Shown: positions 32,746 to 41,432, counted from the stretch's first letter. The stretch is 64,000 bases of DNA from Acetivibrio clariflavus DSM 19732 (GCF_000237085.1 NC_016627.1:4328001-4392000), one strand, 5' to 3'. Translations and numbers: made by a program. The notes: generated by a model from the letters alone, not told the origin.

Positions 32746-33167
32746 TTACACTGCACCTCCTCGCATCGTTCATTAAAATACCGGATCGGAATGCTGCGCT
32801 GCTTTGCCTTTTCAATCTCAATGGACATCCCTTTAGTGATTTTTCTGCCAAATACCCACACTTCTGAGCACTTTGACATCAGTACCATGCCAAAGTACAA
32901 GCCCAGATTTCGCATTTGTTCATCATCGTCGTCCATAAACTGCGGAAACAAGAGGTGCGGAGCAATAGGTATGCAATTCCTGCTCACTGCAAAGCGGCAG
33001 TACCCCTGAGCCTTACGGATATTACGTTCTATATCTCCAGCATATGGGCTGCAGATAAATACCATCGGTCTGTAAGGCGCTTTCCTGGCCTCTCGCTCAA
33101 TCCTAAGCAATGCTTCATAAGGTGTGGGGTCGTAATATCCTTCCGCGTTAAACTTGCTGATACTCAT
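32742..33167 (-). CDS. DUF7768/DUF4406-like deoxyribosyltransferase-fold protein
   Basis: 141 residues. PMVFICSPYAGDIERNIRKAQ, FAVSRNCIPIAPHLLFPQFM and MSKCSEVWVFGRKITKGMSI, EIEKAKQRSIPIRYF have the layout of the nucleoside 2-deoxyribosyltransferase-like fold found in phage DUF4406/DUF7768 proteins. It may act on nucleotides or nucleotide signals; substrate unknown. Overlaps the prim-pol gene by 4 bases, so it belongs to the replication operon. Confidence 0.8.
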   Translation of the reverse strand: MSISKFNAEGYYDPTPYEALLRIEREARKAPYRPMVFICSPYAGDIERNIRKAQGYCRFAVSRNCIPIAPHLLFPQFMDDDDEQMRNLGLYFGMVLMSKCSEVWVFGRKITKGMSIEIEKAKQRSIPIRYFNERCEEVQCK

Positions 33168-33182
33168 GGTATTACCCCCTGC

Positions 33183-34004
33183 CTATGCGCTTTTTTGTTC
33201 ACGTTCGATTACAGGCAATATACCTTTCTTGTTTTTAAGAAGGTCATAGATAAATAGCCTTCCTTTTTGTGTCCAATATGTGTGCATTACGCTTCTTTCT
33301 GCATCAATAGCATGAGTCTTGGACTGCGTGTATCCTTGATCGGCGTACTCCTGATATAAAAGCCAGCAGTTTCCCATTTTGTACTGTACTCCAAGATCAT
33401 GAAGCAGCTTATTGAAAGCGCGGCCAGACATTCCGTAATCCTTGGCAATCTTGCTGATCGGCACAAGGCTTTTATTTTGCAATATGAGATCATAATAGCT
33501 CGCTTTGGGCTTCAACTCACTGATAATCTGTTTATTCTTTGCATTCTCTATTTCTAAAGCTTTCCGTCTGTCGCGTTCTGCCTTCAGTTCAGAGAAAATC
33601 CTGATACCATACTCCGGATTAGAAATCATCTCTTCGATAACTTTATCTGTAGCATAAACTCCATATTTTCTGATCGTGGGCAGCACTTCATCAAAGACCC
33701 ATCTTTCAAAGCGTTCAGCAGCAGGAAGTTTGCTACGTATAATGAGACGATATAGATTTCCCTCTGTAATATAAGTCCGTTCAACATGCTGTTCAGTCGA
33801 GACACCATATTGATTTGTAGTTAAGGTGACCCCGTCGTGTTTCACGACCCCGTCTGGTTTGCAATGGCGTTGTATCGCATCACGAGGGTTACTATATCCT
33901 AGCATCCTTGCACAATCCGTTGCAGGAAAGTATTCCTTTCCATCAATAACGAGTACTTTAAGTTCTCCAAATTCTGTATTCTTAAAAACCTGTAAATTAG
34001 TCAT
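33183..34004 (-). CDS. Phage antirepressor, BRO-N plus KilAC domains
   Basis: 273 residues. The N-terminal BRO-N domain (VLVIDGKEYFPATDCARMLG, YSNPRDAIQRHCK, YITEGNLYRLIIRSKLPAAE) is followed by a coiled linker and a C-terminal KilAC domain (PISKIAKDYGMSGRAFNKLL, WTQKGRLFIYDLL). Such proteins interfere with repressors or host regulators. There is no cI-like repressor gene in the window, so its target is not obvious. GGAGG before the ATG. Confidence 0.93.
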   Translation of the reverse strand: MTNLQVFKNTEFGELKVLVIDGKEYFPATDCARMLGYSNPRDAIQRHCKPDGVVKHDGVTLTTNQYGVSTEQHVERTYITEGNLYRLIIRSKLPAAERFERWVFDEVLPTIRKYGVYATDKVIEEMISNPEYGIRIFSELKAERDRRKALEIENAKNKQIISELKPKASYYDLILQNKSLVPISKIAKDYGMSGRAFNKLLHDLGVQYKMGNCWLLYQEYADQGYTQSKTHAIDAERSVMHTYWTQKGRLFIYDLLKNKKGILPVIEREQKSA

Positions 34005-34008
34005 AATA

Positions 34009-35931
34009 TCAATCCTCCATTTCTTTCATTTCTCCAAAATTTCTTCCTACCGAAGCCTCTGCCACAATAGGTACATCAAATTCAGGGAAGGGTTGTGTTT
34101 CCATACACTCTTTTATAAAAACAACTGCTTCGTCCACCTTGTCTTCCGGTAATTCAAAAACCAGCTCGTCATGTATCTGCAGCATAGGTTTCAGCCAAAG
34201 CCTTTCGGGAAGTCCACTGATGATGCGCCCACAGGCAAGCTTTAGAATATCTGCCGCTGTACCTTGAATAGGTGTATTTAATGCGCACCGCTCGGCAAAC
34301 GACTTCTTGCCCCAATCTGATGACCGAATTCCCAGCAAGTATCTTCGCCTGCCCAGCCATGTTTCTGTATAGCAGCTTATAGCAGCCCGCTTTTTTACCT
34401 CATCCTGCCATTTGGCAAGACCGGGGTATCCGGATTTCAAGTTTTGAATGATGGTCTCACATTCGGACAAAGTTGGGTTCAGCCCAGCTTTAAATTTAAG
34501 TGTTCTCTGTAAGCCAGTAGGAAACAGGCCATAGAACACACCGAAATTGCAGTTCTTTGCAATGGTCCTACGCTCTTTATAATGTGGAGCATTTTTGTCT
34601 GCTGCCTCTTCAAAAGGAATGCGGTAAATAACAGAAGTGGTCTGAGCATGGATATCACCGCCAGTACGATAGGTTTCCAGCATACGTTTGTCCCTGCAAT
34701 AAAACGCTCCGACGCGCAGTTCTATCTGTGAAAAGTCAAGGGATAAAAGAACCTTTCCGGCTGGCGAAATGATAAATTTCCGTACGCCTATTGGGTCATT
34801 GTCTTTCTGCGGGCAATTCTGCATATTCGGGTTTCTTGACGCAAATCTGCCTGTCTCTGTCCCCAGTGGCATAAGGTCCGGATGAATCCTGCCGGTATCC
34901 TCATCAATAAATCGAAGATAACCGTCTATATAGGTGGATTTGAGTTTGCCCCACTTGCGGTATTCCTGCACCAGTTCAAATAAGCGAGCAAGTTCAGGCC
35001 TGTTGGATTCACACCATCCTTTTAATAGGATCATGGTTTCATCATCGGCAGCTTCCTGATGTTTTGCGGTCGTTTTCATGACCGGAAGACCGAGATCCAC
35101 AAAAAGATATTTTTTAAATGCTGAAGTTGAAGCATTTGCCCCAATCTCTACATTGCCGATAATTCCGGTAATCTCTTTTCTGATACTGACAATCTTTTCT
35201 GCGGCTTCCGCTTGTTTCTTCAGCATGGCTGACTTATCCACCAATATGCCGTTATACTTCATTATCCCGACATATACTGATGTAGGCGATTCTACCTCTT
35301 CCACAATAGTTCTGTGTTTGGGTAAAAATCTATCAAACCACTGATTGAAAACATGATACAAGCGAAGAGTGTAGTCGCTGTCAGCACAAGCGTAGCGGAC
35401 AGTCTTCTCATCCTGAGGGTTCAATTCATCGAAAAACCGACCTTCAGTAACCGTTGAGAATTCTGTCATTTCTGCTTTGCAGAGTGCAGGTGCAAGCGTT
35501 TTTAATCCGCTGTCAGCAAGACTTCTGAACTCCCACTTGCTTTTTAATGTAAGTTGTGATGCTGCAATCGTGTCATAGCAAGGCTTTTGAAGGACGATAC
35601 CTCTTGCGTAAAGGAACATAGACTCAAAAGCCAGATTATGAGCAACTTTTATTACATCTTTTGATTCGAATAGTAATTTCAGATAATCCCATATTGCCGC
35701 CTGGTTCTCTGCATTTCGCCCGCTACGATGTTTAAGTGGAACATATATAGCAGTCCCTTCTGATACTGAAAAACTGATCCCTGTAATATCTGCTTTATGA
35801 GCATCCAGAGCTGCACTTTTATCGTTCCTCCATTTATCGCGGGGTGACGTTTCAAAGTCGAAAGCAAATAGGACAGTGTTTTTCAGATACTCTTTTATTT
35901 CAGACAGCATATAAACACATTTGTATCCCAT
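34009..35931 (-). CDS. Family A DNA polymerase with 3'-5' exonuclease
   Basis: 640 residues. Exonuclease motifs: LFAFDFETSP (Asp/Glu pair), VAHNLAFESMF, and a late YACADSDYTLRLY. Polymerase motifs: GRFASRNPNMQNCPQ, motif A LLSLDFSQIELRVGAFY, motif B RRTIAKNCNFGVFYGLF and motif C PMLQIHDELVFELPE. All key catalytic residues are present. It should replicate the phage genome with the prim-pol protein. Start ATG at 35931 behind AAAGGAG; a second ATG lies 7 codons in. Confidence 0.96.
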   Translation of the reverse strand: MGYKCVYMLSEIKEYLKNTVLFAFDFETSPRDKWRNDKSAALDAHKADITGISFSVSEGTAIYVPLKHRSGRNAENQAAIWDYLKLLFESKDVIKVAHNLAFESMFLYARGIVLQKPCYDTIAASQLTLKSKWEFRSLADSGLKTLAPALCKAEMTEFSTVTEGRFFDELNPQDEKTVRYACADSDYTLRLYHVFNQWFDRFLPKHRTIVEEVESPTSVYVGIMKYNGILVDKSAMLKKQAEAAEKIVSIRKEITGIIGNVEIGANASTSAFKKYLFVDLGLPVMKTTAKHQEAADDETMILLKGWCESNRPELARLFELVQEYRKWGKLKSTYIDGYLRFIDEDTGRIHPDLMPLGTETGRFASRNPNMQNCPQKDNDPIGVRKFIISPAGKVLLSLDFSQIELRVGAFYCRDKRMLETYRTGGDIHAQTTSVIYRIPFEEAADKNAPHYKERRTIAKNCNFGVFYGLFPTGLQRTLKFKAGLNPTLSECETIIQNLKSGYPGLAKWQDEVKKRAAISCYTETWLGRRRYLLGIRSSDWGKKSFAERCALNTPIQGTAADILKLACGRIISGLPERLWLKPMLQIHDELVFELPEDKVDEAVVFIKECMETQPFPEFDVPIVAEASVGRNFGEMKEMED

Positions 35932-35947
35932 GCGGTTCTCCTTTCCG

Positions 35948-35981
35948 CCCTATCGGAGATGGAAGTTACTCTCCGATAGGG
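35948..35981 (-). other. Intercistronic 12-bp hairpin before polymerase gene
   Basis: Perfect inverted repeat CCCTATCGGAGA / TCTCCGATAGGG with a 10-base loop. There is no U-tract, so it is not a normal terminator. It ends 16 bases before the polymerase start codon, near its ribosome-binding site. Confidence 0.65.
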
Positions 35982-35988
35982 CCTTTGA

Positions 35989-36741
35989 TCACTTAAGCGG
36001 CTCAGTAATTTCACCTGATTCAGGGTCTACATTTATTACCTCTTCACCGGCAGGTTCAGTGTCATGGCCGACTCGGGTACTGAATGCTTTGACCTGCTCG
36101 GAAAGCTTGGATATCAACGCATATTCGTCGGCGGTCAGATCCCGATCTACAGCAAACTGAGCCTGTGAATAGGTGATACCGCTTGAATTGGCCGCCTTTT
36201 TCAAAGAAAAGCGAGTAACAACGCTGTTTGATTTTTTGCCTTTAGAAAGCAGCCTTTTGATGTAGCGGGAAAACTCTTTCAACGATCCAGTAGGCAAAGA
36301 GAGTATTAACGGGAAAATTTCCCCTTCACGCAGTACATATATCCTACGGCGGTTTTTGCAGGCTTTGCTACCGTTTTCCCCTGAACCGAACTGATTATAT
36401 GGGCATTTGGCACAGCTTCCCCCGGGGTCTCCTTCGCCGGTTATACCATCAAAGCTTCCGCAATCCGGTGGGTTACTGCCTCCGGTATACTTGTCCTTGT
36501 AGTATGCATAAAGTGGATGATGATAAAGAATTACCGCTGAGAATTCTTTGACAGTATCAGGTTCTCCGGGATTTTCCCCGGGTACTTCGAATACTGTGCT
36601 GCCTGCGGACGGGATTTTTATGCGTTCAAAAGTCATGTCAAGACCGTCAAGTTCTGATGCCATTGCCTCGTCAAGATTGAAATCAGCGAGCTGAAGAAAA
36701 CCTGTATTTTCGTTAATAGTTACGAGTTCATTGTTTTTCAT
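35989..36741 (-). CDS. Conserved phage replication-region protein with Cys cluster
   Basis: 250 residues from the ATG at 36741 (GGAGG, 9 bases). ILYHHPLYAYYKDKYTGGSN, PDCGSFDG, CAKCPYNQFGSGENGSKACK and NRRRIYVLREGEIFPLILSL form a cysteine-rich, possibly zinc-binding core, followed by basic and acidic tails. I recognise it as a common siphovirus protein encoded beside DNA polymerase, perhaps single-strand DNA-binding, but have no firm family name. The frame is open further upstream to 36846 through a tandem repeat. Confidence 0.75.
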   Translation of the reverse strand: MKNNELVTINENTGFLQLADFNLDEAMASELDGLDMTFERIKIPSAGSTVFEVPGENPGEPDTVKEFSAVILYHHPLYAYYKDKYTGGSNPPDCGSFDGITGEGDPGGSCAKCPYNQFGSGENGSKACKNRRRIYVLREGEIFPLILSLPTGSLKEFSRYIKRLLSKGKKSNSVVTRFSLKKAANSSGITYSQAQFAVDRDLTADEYALISKLSEQVKAFSTRVGHDTEPAGEEVINVDPESGEITEPLK

Positions 36742-36785
36742 GCTTTTATACCTCCGTAAATATGAATTTGAAATGTAATCTATAT

Positions 36786-36830
36786 CATTGTTCTTTGAAG
36801 CATTGTTCTTCGAACAGTTATTCCTTGAAC
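36786..36830. repeat. 15-bp tandem repeat, three units
   Basis: Three consecutive 15-base units: CATTGTTCTTTGAAG, CATTGTTCTTCGAAC, AGTTATTCCTTGAAC, with a weaker continuation (ATTGATATTGGAGC, ATTGCTTTCTGAAGC). They lie in the leader of the 250-residue gene. In the upstream-open frame they would encode CSRNN/CSKNN/ASKNN repeats. Confidence 0.7.
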
Positions 36831-36862
36831 ATTGATATTGGAGCATTGCTTTCTGAAGCTAT

Positions 36863-37279
36863 TTACCTTGCTGCTTTCCGCACAGTTACTGTTGTCTTTT
36901 CGAAGACATTCACAAGGCCTTTCAGCCAGTCCGGAAGCTCGTCCCCATTCTCCGCAATCTGTTCTTTAACAAATGCTGACAGGGAATTTGCATTGACTGT
37001 TTCATAGATGAGTTCTCCAAAGCCTTTACTGCGTAGTGCGTCAAACAGTTCCTCCTTCATGCCTGCGGCAGCACTGGCTCTTGTTGTCGTTGAAAGGCAG
37101 AACATTGTTCCTGCTCTTGTGAAGTTTTGCGTCTCACTGCTGATCATCAGCTCAGACAGGCGGTATTCAACATCGTCAATCTCTGCATTAATGCTTTTCA
37201 GTTCCTCTTCAACAGCCTTCTTTGCCTCGCGCAGCTCCTTAAGACGGTCAGCAAGTTCAAACATCGCATTATTGCTCAC
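36863..37279 (-). CDS. Coiled-coil phage protein
   Basis: About 138 residues from a GTG at 37279 with GGAGGTG upstream, overlapping the helicase stop by 11 bases. The N-terminus is a coiled coil (LADRLKELREAKKAVEEELK, NAEIDDVEYRLSELM), followed by a beta-rich TMFCLSTTTRASAAAG segment and LFDALRSKGFGELIYETVNA. Layout resembles small phage recombination/replication accessory proteins; the function is unknown. Confidence 0.73.
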   Translation of the reverse strand: MSNNAMFELADRLKELREAKKAVEEELKSINAEIDDVEYRLSELMISSETQNFTRAGTMFCLSTTTRASAAAGMKEELFDALRSKGFGELIYETVNANSLSAFVKEQIAENGDELPDWLKGLVNVFEKTTVTVRKAAR

Positions 37280-38741
37280 AGCTTTCACCTCCCTCTGGGG
37301 CAAAAGGATTTGCTCCTTTGCGGTAGTCGTCTATCAGCATTTTTGCAAGATCTGCCTTATTGCGCAGAGCAGTCAGGATTTTTGAGTCTACAGTACCCTT
37401 GGCGATAAGGTAGATATATGTGCAGCTGTTCTTCTGCCCAACTCTATGGATGCGGGCTTTTGTCTGCTCGAAATTCGACATGGAATAATCAAGGGAGTAA
37501 AATACCATTGTGCTTGCAGCGGTTAGCGTAATACCAAGGCCAGCAGTTGCAATCTGGCCTACAAACACCATGCAGTCGGGATCACATTGAAACCGGTTTA
37601 CTTGCTCTTGGCGATCCTTTGTTGCCCCATAAATACACGCATAACTAATATTCTTTTTTTCCATCATCCTGCATATGGCATGGATTTCGGGGATAAACCT
37701 TGCTATGACAACCAGCTTATGTCCTTCTTGAATACTGCTTTCAAGGATATCTTCAAGAGCTTTCAACTTGGCATCACTGACTTGCTCGATTTTCCCACCG
37801 TCATCGCTTCCGATAAAGCCACCGGTTAATTGCGAAAGACGAAGCAAGCGTGTCAGTATGTTTGTAGCTGTTACTTCTCCTGCTGACAGCTCAGTATAGC
37901 TTTGTTTGACAAGCTCTTTATATTTCTTTAAAATGACAGGCTCAAGCTCCACATACCGCACAATGTCGGTGGTCTCCGGCAAATCCAGGCATTCGGCCTT
38001 GGTCGCCCGGAAGGCGACGCTGTGAAGCCTTTTCATTAAATCCTGCTCCATTGATTTTTTCAGCACCGGCGTGTGGTTGCCATAGCCGACCATGTCAAAG
38101 TACCTATTGCGGAATACATAGAAGCTCTGGCCAAATATTGCCGGGTTGAGGAATTTATACTGGCTGAATACGTCGATGGCTTTGTTGGTAATGACCGTCC
38201 CTGTGAGCAGCAGCCTGTACTTTGCCCGCGCGCCCAGCCGGTGCATGGCCTTGGAAGCCGCAATGTTATGGGTTTTAATCTTGTGGCCTTCGTCGGCGAT
38301 GATCATGTCGGGGTTCCATGCGGACAGTTCCTTTTCCAGCCGCCACGCCGATTCATAATTGATCACCGCGACTTGCAGGGGAGAGCCGCGCATGTGCCGC
38401 ATGGTATCGATCTTCTTTGCGGCGCTGCCTTCAAGAACAGCAAGGCTGTAATCGAAATCCGCGAATTTCTCGAACTCTTCCCGCCAAACACCAAGGATGG
38501 AGAGCGGGGCCACCACCAGAATCCTGTGGATTTTGCCAGTCTGATACAAAGCGCCGGCGACCGCAATGCTGGTTATGGTCTTTCCGGTGCCCATTTCCAT
38601 GAGCAGAGCCGCGCCGGAAGATGCCATCCCGCTCGCCGGAATCAGGCCGAACTTGCCGCATACGAAATTGAAAGCGTCGATCTGATGCTTATACGGCGCG
38701 GCTTTAATCGGCATGGGCAGAAGCGGCTTCGGCTGTTCCAT
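37269..38741 (-). CDS. SNF2-family DNA helicase/translocase
   Basis: About 490 residues from the ATG at 38741. Walker A LLMEMGTGKTITSIAVAG, IADEGHKIK (DEGH box), LLLTGTVITNK, LVVIARFIPEI, YGATKDRQEQVNRFQ, GQIATAGLGITLTAASTMVF and ARIHRVGQKNSCTY are the SNF2 helicase motifs. It is a double-strand DNA translocase likely used in phage recombination-dependent replication. The N-terminal coding half is much richer in G+C (39/60 at 38581-38640) than the C-terminal half (25/60 at 37681-37740), suggesting a recombinant gene. Confidence 0.93.
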   Translation of the reverse strand: MEQPKPLLPMPIKAAPYKHQIDAFNFVCGKFGLIPASGMASSGAALLMEMGTGKTITSIAVAGALYQTGKIHRILVVAPLSILGVWREEFEKFADFDYSLAVLEGSAAKKIDTMRHMRGSPLQVAVINYESAWRLEKELSAWNPDMIIADEGHKIKTHNIAASKAMHRLGARAKYRLLLTGTVITNKAIDVFSQYKFLNPAIFGQSFYVFRNRYFDMVGYGNHTPVLKKSMEQDLMKRLHSVAFRATKAECLDLPETTDIVRYVELEPVILKKYKELVKQSYTELSAGEVTATNILTRLLRLSQLTGGFIGSDDGGKIEQVSDAKLKALEDILESSIQEGHKLVVIARFIPEIHAICRMMEKKNISYACIYGATKDRQEQVNRFQCDPDCMVFVGQIATAGLGITLTAASTMVFYSLDYSMSNFEQTKARIHRVGQKNSCTYIYLIAKGTVDSKILTALRNKADLAKMLIDDYRKGANPFAPEGGESCEQ

Positions 38742-38895
38742 CCGTTTTGTCCCTCCCTTCGTCAGGCGGCTTTTCAAGCGTCGCCAGCTTTTTTGCCAGC
38801 CGTTTTGACACTATGCTGATGGCGGTCAGGATGCCTACCAGTTCTTCCGTCGTTTCCTCGCTCTGCGTCAAAGCGGCGTTCACGCTTTTTCTCAT
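38704..38895 (-). CDS. Small helical phage protein
   Basis: 63 residues: MRKSVNAALTQSEETTEELV, GILTAISIVSKRLAKKLATL. Start ATG at 38895 behind GAGGTGAGAGAC; overlaps the helicase start by 38 bases. GC-rich like the helicase 5' half. Probably a small regulatory or structural helix bundle; not recognised. Coding is supported by the spacing and overlap rather than homology. Confidence 0.6.
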   Translation of the reverse strand: MRKSVNAALTQSEETTEELVGILTAISIVSKRLAKKLATLEKPPDEGRDKTDGTAEAASAHAD

Positions 38896-38970
38896 GTCTC
38901 TCACCTCCGTTTCGGGGCAATTAAAAACCCCCTCACAATCCAAAGGAAAGTTTGGGGGTGGTTGATAACC

Positions 38971-39363
38971 TTAAGTCATCAATTTTTTTAATTTTTCCAG
39001 TATGCGGTTACGGCGCTTATGTATGGCCGGTTGGGATACACCTATTTCACGAGCTATTTCGCGTTCCGACTTATCGTTAAAGAACAGCTCGTCAATCAGA
39101 ACCCGCTCCTCCTCGGTCAGTTCCGAAAGCGCCTTGGACAGCATGTCTAATAACAGCTTGTCCTCGACGATCTCGTCAACCAGCGCCTGCCCGGAAGGAA
39201 TCTCAAACCCCGCGTCCGCAAACGCTTCGAGCGAGAGCTCCTTTTCCGCGCGAACCTGCCTGCGCTTGCGCTCTCTCCAAGCAGGGCGCTTGAAGGCATA
39301 ATATACTTCCTTGCTTACCGGAATTTGCCTGCCGTTTATTTCAATAAAATACTCCTTGTCCAT
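38971..39363 (-). CDS. Phage sigma-70 region 4-like regulator
   Basis: 130 residues from the ATG at 39363 (AAGGAGGTGG upstream). YFIEINGRQIPVSKEVYYAF, KRPAWRERKRRQVRAEKELS is typical of small phage sigma-like proteins, followed by LTEEERVLIDELFFNDKSER and EIAREIGVSQPAIHKRRNRI, a region 4 helix-turn-helix. It lacks region 2, so it is not a complete sigma factor. It is the first gene of the prophage early operon and is GC-rich. A role in transcription control is likely; the targets are unknown. Confidence 0.88.
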   Translation of the reverse strand: MDKEYFIEINGRQIPVSKEVYYAFKRPAWRERKRRQVRAEKELSLEAFADAGFEIPSGQALVDEIVEDKLLLDMLSKALSELTEEERVLIDELFFNDKSEREIAREIGVSQPAIHKRRNRILEKLKKLMT

Positions 39364-39439
39364 CCATTTCCACCTCCTTTCCCGAAAACTCATGGGAAAG
39401 GAGGCGGGGAGGGCTGCGGCATCTCTGTAAAACAGCGCA

Positions 39440-39484
39440 AAGACAAAAGCGGCCGAGTTTACTGAAATCCGTAAACTCGGCCGC
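39440..39484 (-). terminator. Strong intrinsic terminator at prophage right end
   Basis: A perfect 14-bp stem, GCGGCCGAGTTTAC / GTAAACTCGGCCGC with an 8-base loop, followed on the minus strand by TTTTGTCTTTGC. It insulates the prophage early region from transcription arriving from the chromosome. Confidence 0.85.
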
Positions 39485-40021
39485 AAAAACTATTCTATCA
39501 AGCAGTGCCCTGCCTAAGGGTCGTCATCTCTTTTTGCGCTGTATTGTCTTTTTATACGGGGATGGAATCTTTTCCGGCGTATAGCTTTTGCCTTATGTAT
39601 ATTGGCAGAGAACCGCTTGATATTGCATGAAGTACATATCATACAATATCAACCTCTTAAGCTCCAACCTACACGGCAGCACCCGCCATACGCTCAGCTA
39701 TTATTTAAGTCCGGCAGGTGTTGTCATGCCGAATTTTTCTTGTTTGCGCTTATGGATATTGCTTCATTTTTCCCTTGCGAAATATGGTACAATGTAGATT
39801 CCGCCTTTCTTTTTTTAAGATTAACGTTTGTTAACTATGTTTGTTTTATAATTTCTGTTCTGATTTTATTGTCGCGGCGACAAGCCGAATCAAGACAACA
39901 ATTGAAACTTGGCGGTCTGATTTGGCATGTCCATGTGCATGAAAAGAGGCTTGAGTTTCTCCTATGCTTAAATAGCTGCACCGCCCTGCTCAATAATCCG
40001 GCACCTTTGCGCAACGTTGCC
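39485..40021. other. Gene-poor junction between prophage and host genes
   Basis: No convincing gene in 537 bases. It holds a hyphenated palindrome TTGATATTG - 18 bases - CAATATCAA (39617-39652), a possible operator or attachment-site arm. The right prophage boundary is probably here, because phage-type genes end at 39363 and chromosome-type genes begin at 40022. Without the left end no att repeat can be identified. Confidence 0.5.
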
Positions 40022-40936
40022 TCAGATTATAGATTTCATCAAGCCAATAAGTTGTTTGTCGGTTTCCTCATAACGTTCACGGCTTTTTTCTTCATCAACT
40101 TTGTCTTCAGTCTTGACAACATCTGCTTCTGCTTCAATGGCAATACCGACTCTGTTTTCCAAGTATATCAACTTCCTAACATGAGGTACCTTTGCATTTA
40201 CATTGGTTGATGGATAAAAATCATCTATATGGATTTGTCCGTTTGGCTTGGTTACATTTTGGACTTGTTCCAGTTCTTCTGTGTTGAAATAATCTACTAA
40301 GAAATAAAAGACGCTGAAGCGGTTTTGAAATTCCAACGTATCTTTGTTGTAGTAATAATAGTCTGTACGGAATGCCATGACTTCACCAGTTGCGTCGTCC
40401 ACCAAAACGCTTTGTGTTGTCGTATAATCCCCTTTGGGAAGAACAGGTGAAATAATAGATATATGCAGAACTGATTCTATACTATCTTTATTAAATTGTT
40501 GGTTATCCCAATGTGAACCGACACCCGGGTTTTTCTTTACAAACTGAAGCCAATTTTGAAAAAAATAGCTTGCCGGTACGTTTGCTTCATATGGTTGCCT
40601 AATAATCTGCGATATATCTATGTTATGATAAACTGCACTGTTTTGTCCTGTATTATCAAGATTAGTAGAAGAGGGAGCCTGAACGCTCGGCTGGTCTAAT
40701 CCTTTTTCACTTGGGAGAATATTATTGTTATTGATATATGGCTGAACACCTATAAAAGCAATAACAACCACCACCACACATGCGGCAATGGAAACATATT
40801 TCCTGTTCAATCTAAAATTGAAAAAAGTAATTTTTGATTTCTCCCTAATTTTTTCTATTGTTTGAACTTCCAGCCGCGGTGGAACCTCAACGTCATCCAA
40901 TCCTTTATGAAGTGCTTTTTCAATCGAGGTATTCAT
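40022..40936 (-). CDS. Membrane-anchored anti-sigma factor
   Basis: 304 residues. A short cytoplasmic N-terminus (IEKALHKGLDDVEVPPRLEV), one transmembrane segment (VSIAACVVVVVIAFIGV, about 48-65) and a long extracytoplasmic domain follow. This layout and the 17-base overlap with the preceding ECF sigma gene mark it as the cognate anti-sigma factor, holding the sigma factor at the membrane until a signal arrives. The sensing domain is not of a family I recognise. Confidence 0.78.
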   Translation of the reverse strand: MNTSIEKALHKGLDDVEVPPRLEVQTIEKIREKSKITFFNFRLNRKYVSIAACVVVVVIAFIGVQPYINNNNILPSEKGLDQPSVQAPSSTNLDNTGQNSAVYHNIDISQIIRQPYEANVPASYFFQNWLQFVKKNPGVGSHWDNQQFNKDSIESVLHISIISPVLPKGDYTTTQSVLVDDATGEVMAFRTDYYYYNKDTLEFQNRFSVFYFLVDYFNTEELEQVQNVTKPNGQIHIDDFYPSTNVNAKVPHVRKLIYLENRVGIAIEAEADVVKTEDKVDEEKSRERYEETDKQLIGLMKSII

Positions 40937-41432
40937 AATCCGACCATCCTTTCTCAGTTAATATTTCTTTGAGATAAATTTTGGCTCTATGCAATCTTGA
41001 GTTTACGGCAGGCTCTGTTAGTTTAAGTATTCTCGCAATTTCTTTTGAGGTATAGCCGTAATAGTATTTAAGCAATATTACGTCTTTATAATCCAAAGGT
41101 AATGTAGTTATAATTTGATAAAGCTCATCATATTCATCATATTTTGCAGCATCAATGCAATCGTTGCAGTCGAGAAGACTTTCGTCTGTACTATTCCTTA
41201 ACGAACGGCTTTTTAGAAAATCTTTACACGTATTAATGGCAATTCTTGTCAGCCATGTTTTAAACTCGGATTTGCCACGAAATGTAGAGCGTTTCCTTAT
41301 TAGTTTAATAAAGACTTCCTGAAAGGCATCTTCCGCGTCCTGACTATTGCGTAGATAATAACGGCATATTCTTAAAACATCTTTTCCATAAGTCTTAACT
41401 AAACATTCAATATCATCAAAATCATTCGCCAT
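40920..41432 (-). CDS. ECF-type RNA polymerase sigma factor
   Basis: About 170 residues from the ATG at 41432 with an AGG-type site. Region 2: VLRICRYYLRNSQDAEDAFQ, EVFIKLIRKRSTFRGKSEFK, TWLTRIAINTCKDFLKSR. Region 4: LPLDYKDVILLKYYYGYTSK, EIARILKLTEPAVNSRLHRA. All typical of ECF sigma-70. A candidate autoregulated promoter lies 74 bases upstream (41506-41535) and a matching one precedes the secreted-protein genes. Confidence 0.94.
   Translation of the reverse strand: MANDFDDIECLVKTYGKDVLRICRYYLRNSQDAEDAFQEVFIKLIRKRSTFRGKSEFKTWLTRIAINTCKDFLKSRSLRNSTDESLLDCNDCIDAAKYDEYDELYQIITTLPLDYKDVILLKYYYGYTSKEIARILKLTEPAVNSRLHRAKIYLKEILTEKGWSDYEYLD

Noticed and set aside
36786-36830. Possible CRISPR-like array
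   Set aside because: The 15-base units are contiguous with no spacers; it is a tandem repeat.
38073-38819. 248-codon plus-strand frame
   Set aside because: It is antisense to the SNF2 helicase gene in GC-rich DNA, where long random frames are expected; no ribosome-binding site or recognisable motif.
39602-40210. 202-codon plus-strand hydrophobic frame
   Set aside because: Spans the junction gap and the 3' end of the anti-sigma gene; no ribosome-binding site and its hydrophobicity mirrors the opposite strand.
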